Assembly (NCBI RefSeq): GCF_009765365.1
Contig: NZ_VTOM01000004.1
Span: 1-64,000, forward strand
Direction: 5' to 3'
Length of the DNA stretch: 64,000 bases
DNA from: Antarcticirhabdus aurantiaca
Lineage (GTDB): Bacteria > Pseudomonadota > Alphaproteobacteria > Rhizobiales > Rhizobiaceae
The first letter of the stretch is position 1; every line of letters begins with the position of its first letter. The notes under the pieces are model-generated. The model did not search any database and had not been told where the DNA came from. It saw only the letters and a program-made list of their open reading frames with translations. Both the position numbers and the translations under genes were made by a program. Shown in pieces: positions 23,732-31,463 of this stretch.

Positions 23732-24520
23732 TCAGCGCCCCTTCCACACGGGCGCGCGCTTCTCCAGCGCGGCGCGCGGGCCTTCCAGCGCGTCCTCGCT
23801 GTCAATGAGCCGCTTGAACAGCGGGAAGTCGCCGGCGCGCATGGCCGCGTACCCTTCCGCGAGGCTCATGTGCTGCGCCATGCGCGTCGTCTGCTTGGCG
23901 GCGGCGACGGAGAGCGGCGCCGAGCGCAGGATGCGTCCGGCGAGCGCCCGGGCCGCATCCATCAGCTCGGCCTGCGGCACGACGGCATTGACCAGGCCCC
24001 AGCGCAGACAGTCGGCGGCGTCGAAGCGCCGGCCGCCGTAGAGCACCTCGTTGGCGACGACCTTGGGCAGGAGCTTGGGCAACAGGAAGGAGCCGATGTC
24101 GGGCAGGACGCCGAGCGAGGTTTCCGGCAGCCAGAAGGCGGCGTGATCGGCCGCGACCACGAAGTCGGCGCACAGCAGGATCTCGAAGCCGGCGCCGATG
24201 GCATAGCCGTTCACGGCGGCGATCACGGGCTTTTCGAGGTCGGGCAGCTCGGAGAAGCCATAAAGGCCGCCCTGCCCGTAATCGGCGACGTAGCCGTCGC
24301 CGCCGGTCGCGGCGGCCTCGTTGAGGTCCCAGCCCGCCGAGAAGAACTTCGCGCCGCCGCCCGTGAAGATCGCGACGCGCAGCTCCGGATCGTCGCGGAA
24401 CGCCGCGAAGACCTCGCCGAGCGCCCGACTGGTCGGGCGGTCGATGGCGTTGGCCTTGGGCCGGTCGAGGACGATCTCGGCGACCGCACCGTTGCGGGTG
24501 AACTTGACCGCATCGCTCAT
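23732..24520 (-). CDS. CaiD-like enoyl-CoA hydratase (crotonase) 2
   Basis: 262 residues; the ATG at 24520 has GGAGG upstream and overlaps the preceding stop. Blocks: VLDRPKANAID, FRDDPELRVAIFTGGG, FFSAGWDLNEAA, GAGFEILLCADF, FWLPETSLGVLPD and the C terminus EKRAPVWKGR. Both Glu residues of the crotonase site are kept. It is paralogous to the next gene, and both share the CaiD-specific N- and C-terminal blocks. A tandem pair could do hydration and a second step, such as isomerisation or hydrolysis, on the same intermediate. Confidence 0.87.
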   Translation of the reverse strand: MSDAVKFTRNGAVAEIVLDRPKANAIDRPTSRALGEVFAAFRDDPELRVAIFTGGGAKFFSAGWDLNEAAATGGDGYVADYGQGGLYGFSELPDLEKPVIAAVNGYAIGAGFEILLCADFVVAADHAAFWLPETSLGVLPDIGSFLLPKLLPKVVANEVLYGGRRFDAADCLRWGLVNAVVPQAELMDAARALAGRILRSAPLSVAAAKQTTRMAQHMSLAEGYAAMRAGDFPLFKRLIDSEDALEGPRAALEKRAPVWKGR

Positions 24521-26571
24521 GGGGACCTCCTCGCGCGGATCAGCGCGTCGGCTGCGATCGCGGCCTCGGCGGTCGCGATCAGGGGATTGACGTCGAGCTC
24601 CTCGAGGCTGTGCGCCTCGGCCAGCGCGTACTCGCCGAGGCGGAAGGCGGCCTCGACGATCGCGTCGAGGTTCGCCGCCGGCCTGCCGCGGAAGCCCAGG
24701 AGGAGCGGCGCGGACTTCAAGGACAGGATCGCAGCGCGGATAGCTTCGCGGTCGGCGGGCAGGAGCAGCGGGCGCGTGTCGTTCCACAGCTCCACGGCGA
24801 CGCCGCCCGCCCCGATCGTGAGGAAGAGGCCGAATTGCGGGTCGCGGGCGATGCCCAGGATCAGCTCGGCCAGGCCGCCCGTGACCATCCGCTCGACGAG
24901 GACGTCGCAGCCGAGATGGGCGAGCGAGGCGGTCGCCCCGCGCACGGCCGCCGCGTCGCGCAGGTCGAGCTTCACGGCGGCGGCTTCCGTCTTGTGGAGG
25001 AGCGCCTCGCCGACGCCCTTCACGACGACGGGAAAGCCGATCCGCTCGGCGAGACGCACCGCCTCGTCGGCGGAGCGGGCGACGCCGCCGGCCGGCGTCT
25101 CGATCCCGATCTCGGACAGGATCGCCTTCGAGGCCCATTCGTCGCGCGCCCTCGCCTCCGCGCCTGCGGGCGCGGCCTGGCGGGCGAGCGGCGGGGCGGG
25201 TGGCCCCGCCCAGGCGGCCCCGATCCGGGCGGCGTGCGCGGCGGCGAGAAGGGCGGTGGAGAGCCCCATCAGCGGCGCGATGCCCGCTTCGACGAGGCGA
25301 TCGGCCTCGGCCTCGCTCATGTTTTCCGGCAGGCTCGACACCAGCGCGAACCGCCCGCCGCCCGTCCCATGCGCGTCGATGGCGGCCTGGAGCGCGCCGG
25401 CCGAGCCGTTGTCGGCGCAGCGGTCGGGGCGCGGCTGGTCGAGCACCAGGATCGTCAGGCCGAAGCCCCCGTCCAGCATCGCGCGATAGGTGCGGGCAAG
25501 CGCCGGCGGGTCGTTCCAGGTGAAGGTGTGGTAGTCGAGCGGGTTGGAGATGGTGACCATGTCCGGCAGCGTCGCACGCAGCGCCGTCGCCTCGCGCTCG
25601 TCGAGGGCGCGCAGGTCGAGCCCGGCGGCTTCGGCGAGGTCGCCGACGAGGGAGGCCTCGCCGCCCGAGCAGCTCATGGAGCCGAGCGTCGCGTCCGGGG
25701 ATGGTCCGAGAACGTGCAGGAGCTTCAGCGTTTCCACGAACTCGTCGATGCTTCTCGCCCGCGCGACGCCGCAGCGCTCGAAGAAGGCGTCGGCCAGCCG
25801 GTCGGCGCCGGCGAGCGAGGCCGTGTGCGAGAGGGCCATCGCCTGGGCGGCCGCGGAGGTCCCGACCTTGATGACGACGACGGGCACCCGGCGCTCGCGG
25901 GCCTTGCGGAAGGCACCTTCCAGCCGGTGCAGGTCGTCGAAGCCCTCGATATGCAGGCCGAGAACGCTGACCCGCTCGTCGTCGAGCGCGGCTTCGACGA
26001 GTTCCGACAGGCCGGTCTGGGCCTGGTTGCCGGCCGTCAGAACGTAGGCGATCGGCAGGCCGCGCTTCTGCATCGTGAGATTGATCGCGATGTTCGAGGA
26101 CTGGACGACGAGCGCCGCGCCCCGCTCGACGCGGCGGCCGCCGTGCTGGTCCGGCCAAAGAAGCGCCCCGTCGAGATAGTTGATGAAGCCGTAGCAGTTG
26201 GGCCCGAGGATCGGCATGTCCCCGGCGGCCGAAAGAAGGGCCGCATTGCGCGCGGCGCCGTCGGCGACCTCGCTGAAGCCGGACGCGAAGCAGACGGCGC
26301 CCCCGGCGCCGCGGGCGGAAAGCTCGCGCACGATGTCGATCGTCGCGTCCCGGTTCACCCCGATAAAGGACAGGTCGGGCACGCCGGGCAGGTCGGCGAC
26401 GCTGCGGAAGCAGGACAGGCCCTCGACCTCCGCCCGGCTCGGATGGACGGGCCACAGATCGCCCTCGAAGCCGAAGGCGCGGCACTGCTTCAGGACCGCG
26501 TTGGACCAGCCGCCGCCGAACACGGCGATCGATCGCGGGCGCAGGACGCGCGACAAGGACCCCTTGGTCAT
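24517..26571 (-). CDS. NDP-forming acyl-CoA synthetase (acetate-CoA ligase family)
   Basis: 684 residues, start ATG at 26571 one base from the acyl-CoA dehydrogenase stop. The N-terminal CoA-binding Rossmann domain (about residues 1-125, RPRSIAVFGGGWSNAVLKQ) is followed by succinyl-CoA-ligase-like domains (GPNCYGFINYLDGALLW; SHTASLAGADRLADAFFER) and a C-terminal ATP-grasp domain (about 470-684, GIETPAGGVARSADEAVRL, FPVVVKGVGEALLHKTE). Such single-chain enzymes make acyl-CoA with ATP to ADP plus phosphate. It probably activates the carboxylate that the dehydrogenase and crotonases then process. This is the pathway's CoA-entry step. Confidence 0.88.
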   Translation of the reverse strand: MTKGSLSRVLRPRSIAVFGGGWSNAVLKQCRAFGFEGDLWPVHPSRAEVEGLSCFRSVADLPGVPDLSFIGVNRDATIDIVRELSARGAGGAVCFASGFSEVADGAARNAALLSAAGDMPILGPNCYGFINYLDGALLWPDQHGGRRVERGAALVVQSSNIAINLTMQKRGLPIAYVLTAGNQAQTGLSELVEAALDDERVSVLGLHIEGFDDLHRLEGAFRKARERRVPVVVIKVGTSAAAQAMALSHTASLAGADRLADAFFERCGVARARSIDEFVETLKLLHVLGPSPDATLGSMSCSGGEASLVGDLAEAAGLDLRALDEREATALRATLPDMVTISNPLDYHTFTWNDPPALARTYRAMLDGGFGLTILVLDQPRPDRCADNGSAGALQAAIDAHGTGGGRFALVSSLPENMSEAEADRLVEAGIAPLMGLSTALLAAAHAARIGAAWAGPPAPPLARQAAPAGAEARARDEWASKAILSEIGIETPAGGVARSADEAVRLAERIGFPVVVKGVGEALLHKTEAAAVKLDLRDAAAVRGATASLAHLGCDVLVERMVTGGLAELILGIARDPQFGLFLTIGAGGVAVELWNDTRPLLLPADREAIRAAILSLKSAPLLLGFRGRPAANLDAIVEAAFRLGEYALAEAHSLEELDVNPLIATAEAAIAADALIRARRSP

Positions 26572-26572
26572 C

Positions 26573-27733
26573 TCAGGCCCCGAGCGGGCGCAGGAGGTCG
26601 CGCGCGATGATGTGGCGCTGGATCTCGCTCGTGCCGTCCCAGATGCGCTCGACCCGGGCATCGCGCCAGAAGCGCTCGAGGGGGAAGTCGTCCATGAGCC
26701 CCATGCCGCCATAGACCTGGATCGCGCGGTCGGTGACGCGCCCCAGCATCTCGGAGGCATAGACCTTGGCCGAGGCGATCTCGCGGTTGGCCGGCAGGCC
26801 CTGGTCGAGCCGCCAGGCCGCGGCGAGCGTCAGCCAGTCGGCCGCGTCGATCTCCGTGACGGTGTCGGCGAGCTGGAAGCCGACACCTTGGAAGCGGCCG
26901 ATCGGCTGGCCGAACTGCTTCCGCTCGGCCGCGTAGGCCAGCATCATGTCGAAGACGCGCCGGGCGCGGCCGACCGCCATGGCGGCGACCGTGATGCGGG
27001 TGGCGTAGAGCCACTCGTTCATCACCTTGAAGCCGCCGTCAACCTCGCCGAGCACCTGCGCGTCCGGCAGGCGGCACGCGTCGAATTCGAGGATCATGTT
27101 CTTGTAGCCGCGGTGGCTGACGGAGCGGTAGCCCTCGCGGATGGTGAAGCCCGGCGTGCCGCGATCGACGAGAAAGGTGGTGATCGTCTTCTTGGGCCCG
27201 GCGGAGGTGGCCTCCTCGCCCGTCGCCATAAAGACGATCACGAAATCGGCGTGTTCGGCGCCCGAGATGAAGTGCTTGGTGCCGTTGAGCACCCAGTCGC
27301 CGCCCTGGCGCCGGGCATTGGCCCGCATGCCGCGCACGTCCGAGCCGGCATCGGGCTCGGTCATGGCGAGCGCGTCCATCCGCTCGCCCCGGACGGCCGG
27401 CCGGAGGTAGCGCTCGACCTGCTCGCCCCGGCAGGCCATCAGGATGTTCTGCGGCCGCCCGAAGAAGTGCGTCAGCGCCATCGAGCCGCGGCCGAGCTCG
27501 CGCTCGACCAGGGCGAAGTCCAGGTGCGACAGGCCGGGCCCGCCGGCTGATTCCGGAAAGTTGCTGGCGTAGAAGCCGATCTCGATCGTCTTGCGCTTGA
27601 TCTCCTCGGCCAGCTCCGCCGGCACGGTGCCGAGCTTCTCGACGGTATCCTCGTGGGGATAGATCTCGTTCTCGACGAAGCGGCGCACCGTCGAGACGAT
27701 CATCTCCTGCTCATCGGTCAGGCCGAAGTTCAT
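26573..27733 (-). CDS. Acyl-CoA dehydrogenase (CaiA/FadE-type)
   Basis: 386 residues; the ATG at 27733 follows GAAGGAG at good spacing, and an in-frame ATG 15 bp upstream contains that site. The family blocks are ALAMTEPDAGSD (FAD loop), WVLNGTKHFISGAEHADF, RKQFGQPIGRFQGVGFQLAD and YGGMGLMDDFPLERFWRDAR. The C-terminal base region reads RIWDGTSEIQR: Asp replaces the usual Glu of YEGTSEIQR, as in some ACAD branches. It uses ETF as electron acceptor and introduces a 2,3 double bond, or runs as a reductase like CaiA. The neighbouring CoA synthetase and CaiD-like enzymes fit a short beta-oxidation-type module. Confidence 0.88.
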   Translation of the reverse strand: MNFGLTDEQEMIVSTVRRFVENEIYPHEDTVEKLGTVPAELAEEIKRKTIEIGFYASNFPESAGGPGLSHLDFALVERELGRGSMALTHFFGRPQNILMACRGEQVERYLRPAVRGERMDALAMTEPDAGSDVRGMRANARRQGGDWVLNGTKHFISGAEHADFVIVFMATGEEATSAGPKKTITTFLVDRGTPGFTIREGYRSVSHRGYKNMILEFDACRLPDAQVLGEVDGGFKVMNEWLYATRITVAAMAVGRARRVFDMMLAYAAERKQFGQPIGRFQGVGFQLADTVTEIDAADWLTLAAAWRLDQGLPANREIASAKVYASEMLGRVTDRAIQVYGGMGLMDDFPLERFWRDARVERIWDGTSEIQRHIIARDLLRPLGA

Positions 27734-27752
27734 CTGCGCTCCTTCCAAACGC

Positions 27753-29390
27753 TCAAGGCGTCACGATTTCGATCAGAAACGGCCCGTTCGCGCGGGCGGC
27801 GCGGCCGAGCGCGACTGAGAGCTCGCCGAGCTCCAGACGTCCGGGGGCGAGCGCCGCCTGGTCGGTGCCCTCGGTCAGGCGGATGCGCTCGCCCGGCAAG
27901 CCGTAGGCTTCGGCGATCCGGCAGAAGTCCGGCGCACCGGGGCGCACGCCGACGGGCTCGACGCCGCGCGCGATCATGTAGTCCTCGATTTCCTGGTAGC
28001 CGCGATTGTTCCAGACCAGGAACACGACCGGGACCCGCTCGTCGGCCGCAGCGCCCAGGGCGCCGAGGCAGAACTGGAAGCCGCCGTCGCCCACGACGCA
28101 GACGACCGGAGCGCCCCCGAGCGCGATGGCGGCGCCGATGGCGGCGGGCGGGCCGAAGCCGAGCGCGCCGTAGCCGGTGGCGGCATTGAACCAGGTGCGG
28201 GGCGCGGGCGCGTCCCAGTAGAGGTTGCCGGCATAGGCGGCCTGCGTGGAATCGCCGACGATGGTGCAGCCGGGAACGGCGTCGCGGACCGCGGCCAGAA
28301 CCTCCACCATCGCTGCCATCTTGGGGCTGAGCTCGGCGCGGGCGGCGCGGCGCGCATCCGCCGCACGGCGTTCACCGGTCGAGGCGCCCGGCGCACGGGC
28401 CGGCAGCCGCTTCACCAGCTCCCCGGCCGCGAGCGCCGCGTCGCAGCACAGCGTGACGCGGGCCGGATAGCTCCGGGCGGCTGCCTCGGGATCGACGTCG
28501 ACGCGCACGAGGTCGGCGGGCGGAACGAAGCCGCCATCGCCATAGGCGTCGTAGTCGGTCGGTCCGAACTCGGTGCCGACGGCGATCACGAGGTCGCTCC
28601 CGGCGATCAGCTCGCGCACCGCCGACAGGCTCGGGCTCGCGGGAACGGCCAAGAGGTGGCCGGCGAGGAGGCCGCGCGCGTTGGTGGTGGTGACGACCGG
28701 CGCGTCGAGGCGATCCGCCAGTTCGCGCAAGGCGTCGTCGGCCCAGACCGCGCCGCCGCCCGCCAGGATCAGCGGTGTCCCGGCCGCCCGGCAGAGCGCC
28801 GCGGCCGCTTCGAAGCCGGCACCGTCTCGCGGGGAAGCCGGCGCTGGCGCGGGCGGGTCCCTGGGCGTCCGGACCGGCGCCTCCATCAGGTCGGTGGGGA
28901 TCTCGATGTGGACCGGGCCCGGCCGGCCCGCGCGCATCGCGGCGAAGGCGCGCGCCACCACGTCGGCGAGGTCGTCGGCCCGCAGCAGCCGCTCCGACGA
29001 CAGCGCGATCGTCTTCAGCGTGGCGGACTGGTCCGGCAGTTCGTGGAGATAGCCCCGGTAGAGGCCGTGCGTCGCGACCGCGTTGACCCCCGAGATGACC
29101 AGCATCGGGATCGAATCGGCGCGGGCCTGGGCCATCGCGGTGATCGCGTTGGTGAGGCCGGGCCCGGTGATCAGCAGGCAGACGCCGGGCTTGCCGGAGG
29201 CGCGGGCGTAACCGTCGGCCATGAAGCCCGCGTCGAGCTCGTGGCGCGGGGTGACGTGGCGGATCCGCGAGCCCGCGAGCCCGCGGTAGAGCTCGGTCGT
29301 GTGAACGCCCGGAATGCCGAAGACGACGTCGACGCCGTAGGTTTCGAGGAGCCGGACGAGCTCCTGCCCGACGGTCGGAAAGCCGCTCAC
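27753..29390 (-). CDS. ThDP-dependent decarboxylase, AruI-like (5-guanidino-2-oxopentanoate decarboxylase family)
   Basis: 545 residues from a GTG at 29390 that overlaps the aminotransferase stop as GTGA. This is the acetolactate-synthase/benzoylformate-decarboxylase fold. The pyrimidine domain has VFGIPGVHTTELYRGLA and RHELDAGFMADGYARASGK, with the catalytic Glu. The ThDP-Mg site is VVGDGGFQFC through WNNRGYQEIEDYM (GDG...NN). The IPGVHTTELYRGLAGS.IRHV and YLHELPDQ stretches match AruI of the arginine transaminase pathway better than acetolactate synthases. Directly coupled to an AruH-like transaminase, as aruH-aruI are in Pseudomonas. Substrate not proven. Confidence 0.8.
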   Translation of the reverse strand: MSGFPTVGQELVRLLETYGVDVVFGIPGVHTTELYRGLAGSRIRHVTPRHELDAGFMADGYARASGKPGVCLLITGPGLTNAITAMAQARADSIPMLVISGVNAVATHGLYRGYLHELPDQSATLKTIALSSERLLRADDLADVVARAFAAMRAGRPGPVHIEIPTDLMEAPVRTPRDPPAPAPASPRDGAGFEAAAALCRAAGTPLILAGGGAVWADDALRELADRLDAPVVTTTNARGLLAGHLLAVPASPSLSAVRELIAGSDLVIAVGTEFGPTDYDAYGDGGFVPPADLVRVDVDPEAAARSYPARVTLCCDAALAAGELVKRLPARAPGASTGERRAADARRAARAELSPKMAAMVEVLAAVRDAVPGCTIVGDSTQAAYAGNLYWDAPAPRTWFNAATGYGALGFGPPAAIGAAIALGGAPVVCVVGDGGFQFCLGALGAAADERVPVVFLVWNNRGYQEIEDYMIARGVEPVGVRPGAPDFCRIAEAYGLPGERIRLTEGTDQAALAPGRLELGELSVALGRAARANGPFLIEIVTP

Positions 29391-30583
29391 GACGCATGCC
29401 TTCCGGCGGGGCCGCCGAGCGACAGCGCGAAGTCGGCGATCCGGCCGCAGGCTTCCTCGAGCGCGTCGTCGGGGACCGTCAGGCTCAGGCGCACGAACCC
29501 CTCGGCGGCGGAGCCGAAGGAGCTTCCCGGCATGACCGACACGAACCGCTCGGCGAGAAGGCGCTCGGCGAAGGCGCGGCCGTCGAGCCCTGTGGCGGTG
29601 ACGTCGACGAGCACGAACATCCCCGCTTCCGGGCGCAGCGGACGCAGGATCCCCGCATGGCCGAGCCGGCGGATCACGAGATCGGCCCGCGCGGCGTAGT
29701 GATCGCGCATGATCGCGGCGGTCGGCAGGTCGTGCGTCAGGGCGAAGGCGGTCATGTCGGCGATAAAGGGCGGGCCGCCGAACAGCATGGATTCCGAGAT
29801 CGGCAGGAGGCGCGCGCAGAACTCGGCCGGACCGACGGCCCAGCCGGCGCGGAAGCCGGGCGCCGCGTGGGACTTCGAGATCGAGGACACGACGATCGTC
29901 CGCTCCGCGAGCGCCGGATCGTCCAAGGGGGACGCGAAGGACGCGCCGAAGGTCAGCTGCTCGTAGACCTCGTCGCTGACGATCCAGAGATCGTGCCGTC
30001 GGCAGATCGCGCCGATCGCGGCGATCTCCTCGCGCGACAGGACGGCGCCGCTCGGATTGTGCGGGCTGTTGAGCAGGAGCACGCGGCATTCGGGCGTGAT
30101 CGCCGCCTCCAGCGCCTCCGGCCGCAGGTGGAAGCCGTCCTCGGCCCGCATGCGCACCGGGACGACGTCGGCGCCAGGCGCCCTCACCACCGCCTCGTAG
30201 GTCGCGTAATAGGGATCGGGCACCAGGACCTTGTCGCCCGCTTCGGCCAGACCCATCATGACGGCGTAAAGGGCGGTCTGTGTGCCGGGCAGGCAGAGCA
30301 CGTTGTCCGGGGTGATGGCGCGGCCCGTCCGCGCGGCGTATTTCGCGGCCAGCGCGGCGAGAAGCGGCGCCTCGCCGCGGCCGTTGGAATAGCGCGTGCG
30401 CCCCGCCCGCATCCCCGCCTCGCAGGCGTCCAGCAGGCGCGCGTCGGGCGCGACATCCGGCTCCCCGATCGTCAGCTCGATGACGGGATGGCCTTCGGCG
30501 CGCAGCCGGCGGCCGAGCGCGTGCACCTCCCACTTGCCCGAGCCGAGGTCGGCCAAGCGGTCCGTGATGGCCGCGTAGCGCAT
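29387..30583 (-). CDS. PLP aminotransferase, AruH-like (arginine:pyruvate transaminase family)
   Basis: 398 residues; the ATG at 30583 overlaps the TetR stop as TGATG. Fold type I aminotransferase: YSNGRGEAPLLAALA, LCLPGTQTALYAVM, LLLNSPHNPSGAVLS (the Asn-Pro-His substrate/PLP block), SDEVYEQLTF and the PLP lysine in SSISKSHAAPGFRAGW. The opening MRY..IT.RLA.. and the TYEAVVRAPGADVVPVRMR block are close to AruH. It would convert a basic amino acid to its 2-oxo acid for the AruI-like decarboxylase next to it. Other basic or neutral amino acids are possible substrates. Confidence 0.8.
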   Translation of the reverse strand: MRYAAITDRLADLGSGKWEVHALGRRLRAEGHPVIELTIGEPDVAPDARLLDACEAGMRAGRTRYSNGRGEAPLLAALAAKYAARTGRAITPDNVLCLPGTQTALYAVMMGLAEAGDKVLVPDPYYATYEAVVRAPGADVVPVRMRAEDGFHLRPEALEAAITPECRVLLLNSPHNPSGAVLSREEIAAIGAICRRHDLWIVSDEVYEQLTFGASFASPLDDPALAERTIVVSSISKSHAAPGFRAGWAVGPAEFCARLLPISESMLFGGPPFIADMTAFALTHDLPTAAIMRDHYAARADLVIRRLGHAGILRPLRPEAGMFVLVDVTATGLDGRAFAERLLAERFVSVMPGSSFGSAAEGFVRLSLTVPDDALEEACGRIADFALSLGGPAGRHAS

Positions 30584-31230
30584 CAGGATTCCTTCCCTTC
30601 CGGCCGGACATCCGGCAGTTCCACACCCAGAAGCGCCTCGACGCAGCGAAGGCCGATCGAGATCTGCAGGCTCTCGTCGATCTCGTCGGCGCTGAGGCAT
30701 CCTTCGAGCCAGAGGCCGTCGATCACCGCGTTGATCGCGATGGCGAGGCGCCGGCGCTCCTGCACCGACGGGATCCGCCCTTCCGCCGTCATCACGTCCG
30801 CGATCAGCTCCTCCGTCGCCTCGCGGTAGGCGGCGTAGCCGACGCGGTGTTCCTGAGCGAAGTGCGGATTGGCGTGGATCTGGCTGATGAAGGTGGCCCA
30901 GAGCGACAGGAGGCGCGGATCGGCGTTCGGCCCGCTCAGCGAGGCGACGACGAAGCCCGCGAGGCGCGCGTGCGGCGGCTGGGACGGCCCCTTCATCACC
31001 GCGAGCATCGGCTCGGACATCATCTCGATGGTGCGCCGGTAGGCCGCGGTGATCAGCTTGTCCTTGGATTCGAAGTGGTGGCGGATCAGGCCGTTGCTGA
31101 CGCCGGCGCGCGCCGCGACGGCGCGCACCGTGGTCGCCTGGATCCCGACGTCGGCGATGCAGTCGAGGGTCGCCTCGATCATGTCGGCCTTCCGGTCGAA
31201 ATCGGGCGCGCGCCTGAACGATGCCGTCAC
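30583..31230 (-). CDS. TetR-family regulator (BetI-like)
   Basis: 215 residues from a GTG at 31230 placed behind GGGAGGAGC; an ATG 45 bp upstream is also open but lies on Arg-rich leader sequence. The HTH is typical: MIEATLDCIADVGIQATTV, VAARAGVSNGLIRHHFESKD. The C-terminal domain, with WATFISQIHANPHFAQEHR and INAVIDGLWLEGCLS, resembles BetI/TetR_C_6 proteins. It heads the operon and lies 58 bp downstream of a perfect 14-bp palindrome, so autoregulation and control of the whole operon are likely. The ligand may be the CoA ester or the amine substrate. Confidence 0.88.
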   Translation of the reverse strand: MTASFRRAPDFDRKADMIEATLDCIADVGIQATTVRAVAARAGVSNGLIRHHFESKDKLITAAYRRTIEMMSEPMLAVMKGPSQPPHARLAGFVVASLSGPNADPRLLSLWATFISQIHANPHFAQEHRVGYAAYREATEELIADVMTAEGRIPSVQERRRLAIAINAVIDGLWLEGCLSADEIDESLQISIGLRCVEALLGVELPDVRPEGKES

Positions 31231-31287
31231 CTCCCGCTCCTCCCGTTTCCGCCTCCGACCGCGTGGATTATGCATCCGGATAGAAGT

Positions 31288-31301
31288 TATGCAATTGCAT
31301 A
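31288..31301. promoter_or_regulatory. Palindromic operator TATGCAATTGCATA upstream of tetR operon
   Basis: A perfect 14-bp palindrome in an A/T-rich island of otherwise GC-rich DNA, 58 bp upstream of the TetR start. A second TATGCA half-site lies at 31269-31274 and pairs loosely with GGATA at 31278-31282. This is the expected place for a TetR autoregulatory site. Confidence 0.65.
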
Positions 31302-31463
31302 GTTCGCGACAGCGACGCTCGCCTTCGGGCGAAGTGCGACGACCGCATCGTTCTCGTCACGGATCGTGCGATGGATGACGCGGGATGCCGCCGGGGCATC
31401 GACGCCGATTCAGAATTTGTCAGCTATACTTATCTACAAGGAGATTCCCATCCTGCCGGGACC

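Noticed and set aside
23732-26485. A 917-codon frame that seems to fuse the second crotonase to upstream sequence
   Set aside because: Only the last 262 codons are a real protein; upstream it is an alternative frame of the acyl-CoA synthetase gene. The same applies to the 957-codon frame ending at 27753 and the 706-codon frame ending at 52559.
27753-29390. Acetolactate synthase (IlvB) assignment
   Set aside because: No small subunit gene nearby, and the IPGVHTTELYRGLA and YLHELPDQ blocks plus transaminase coupling fit the AruI-like branch better.
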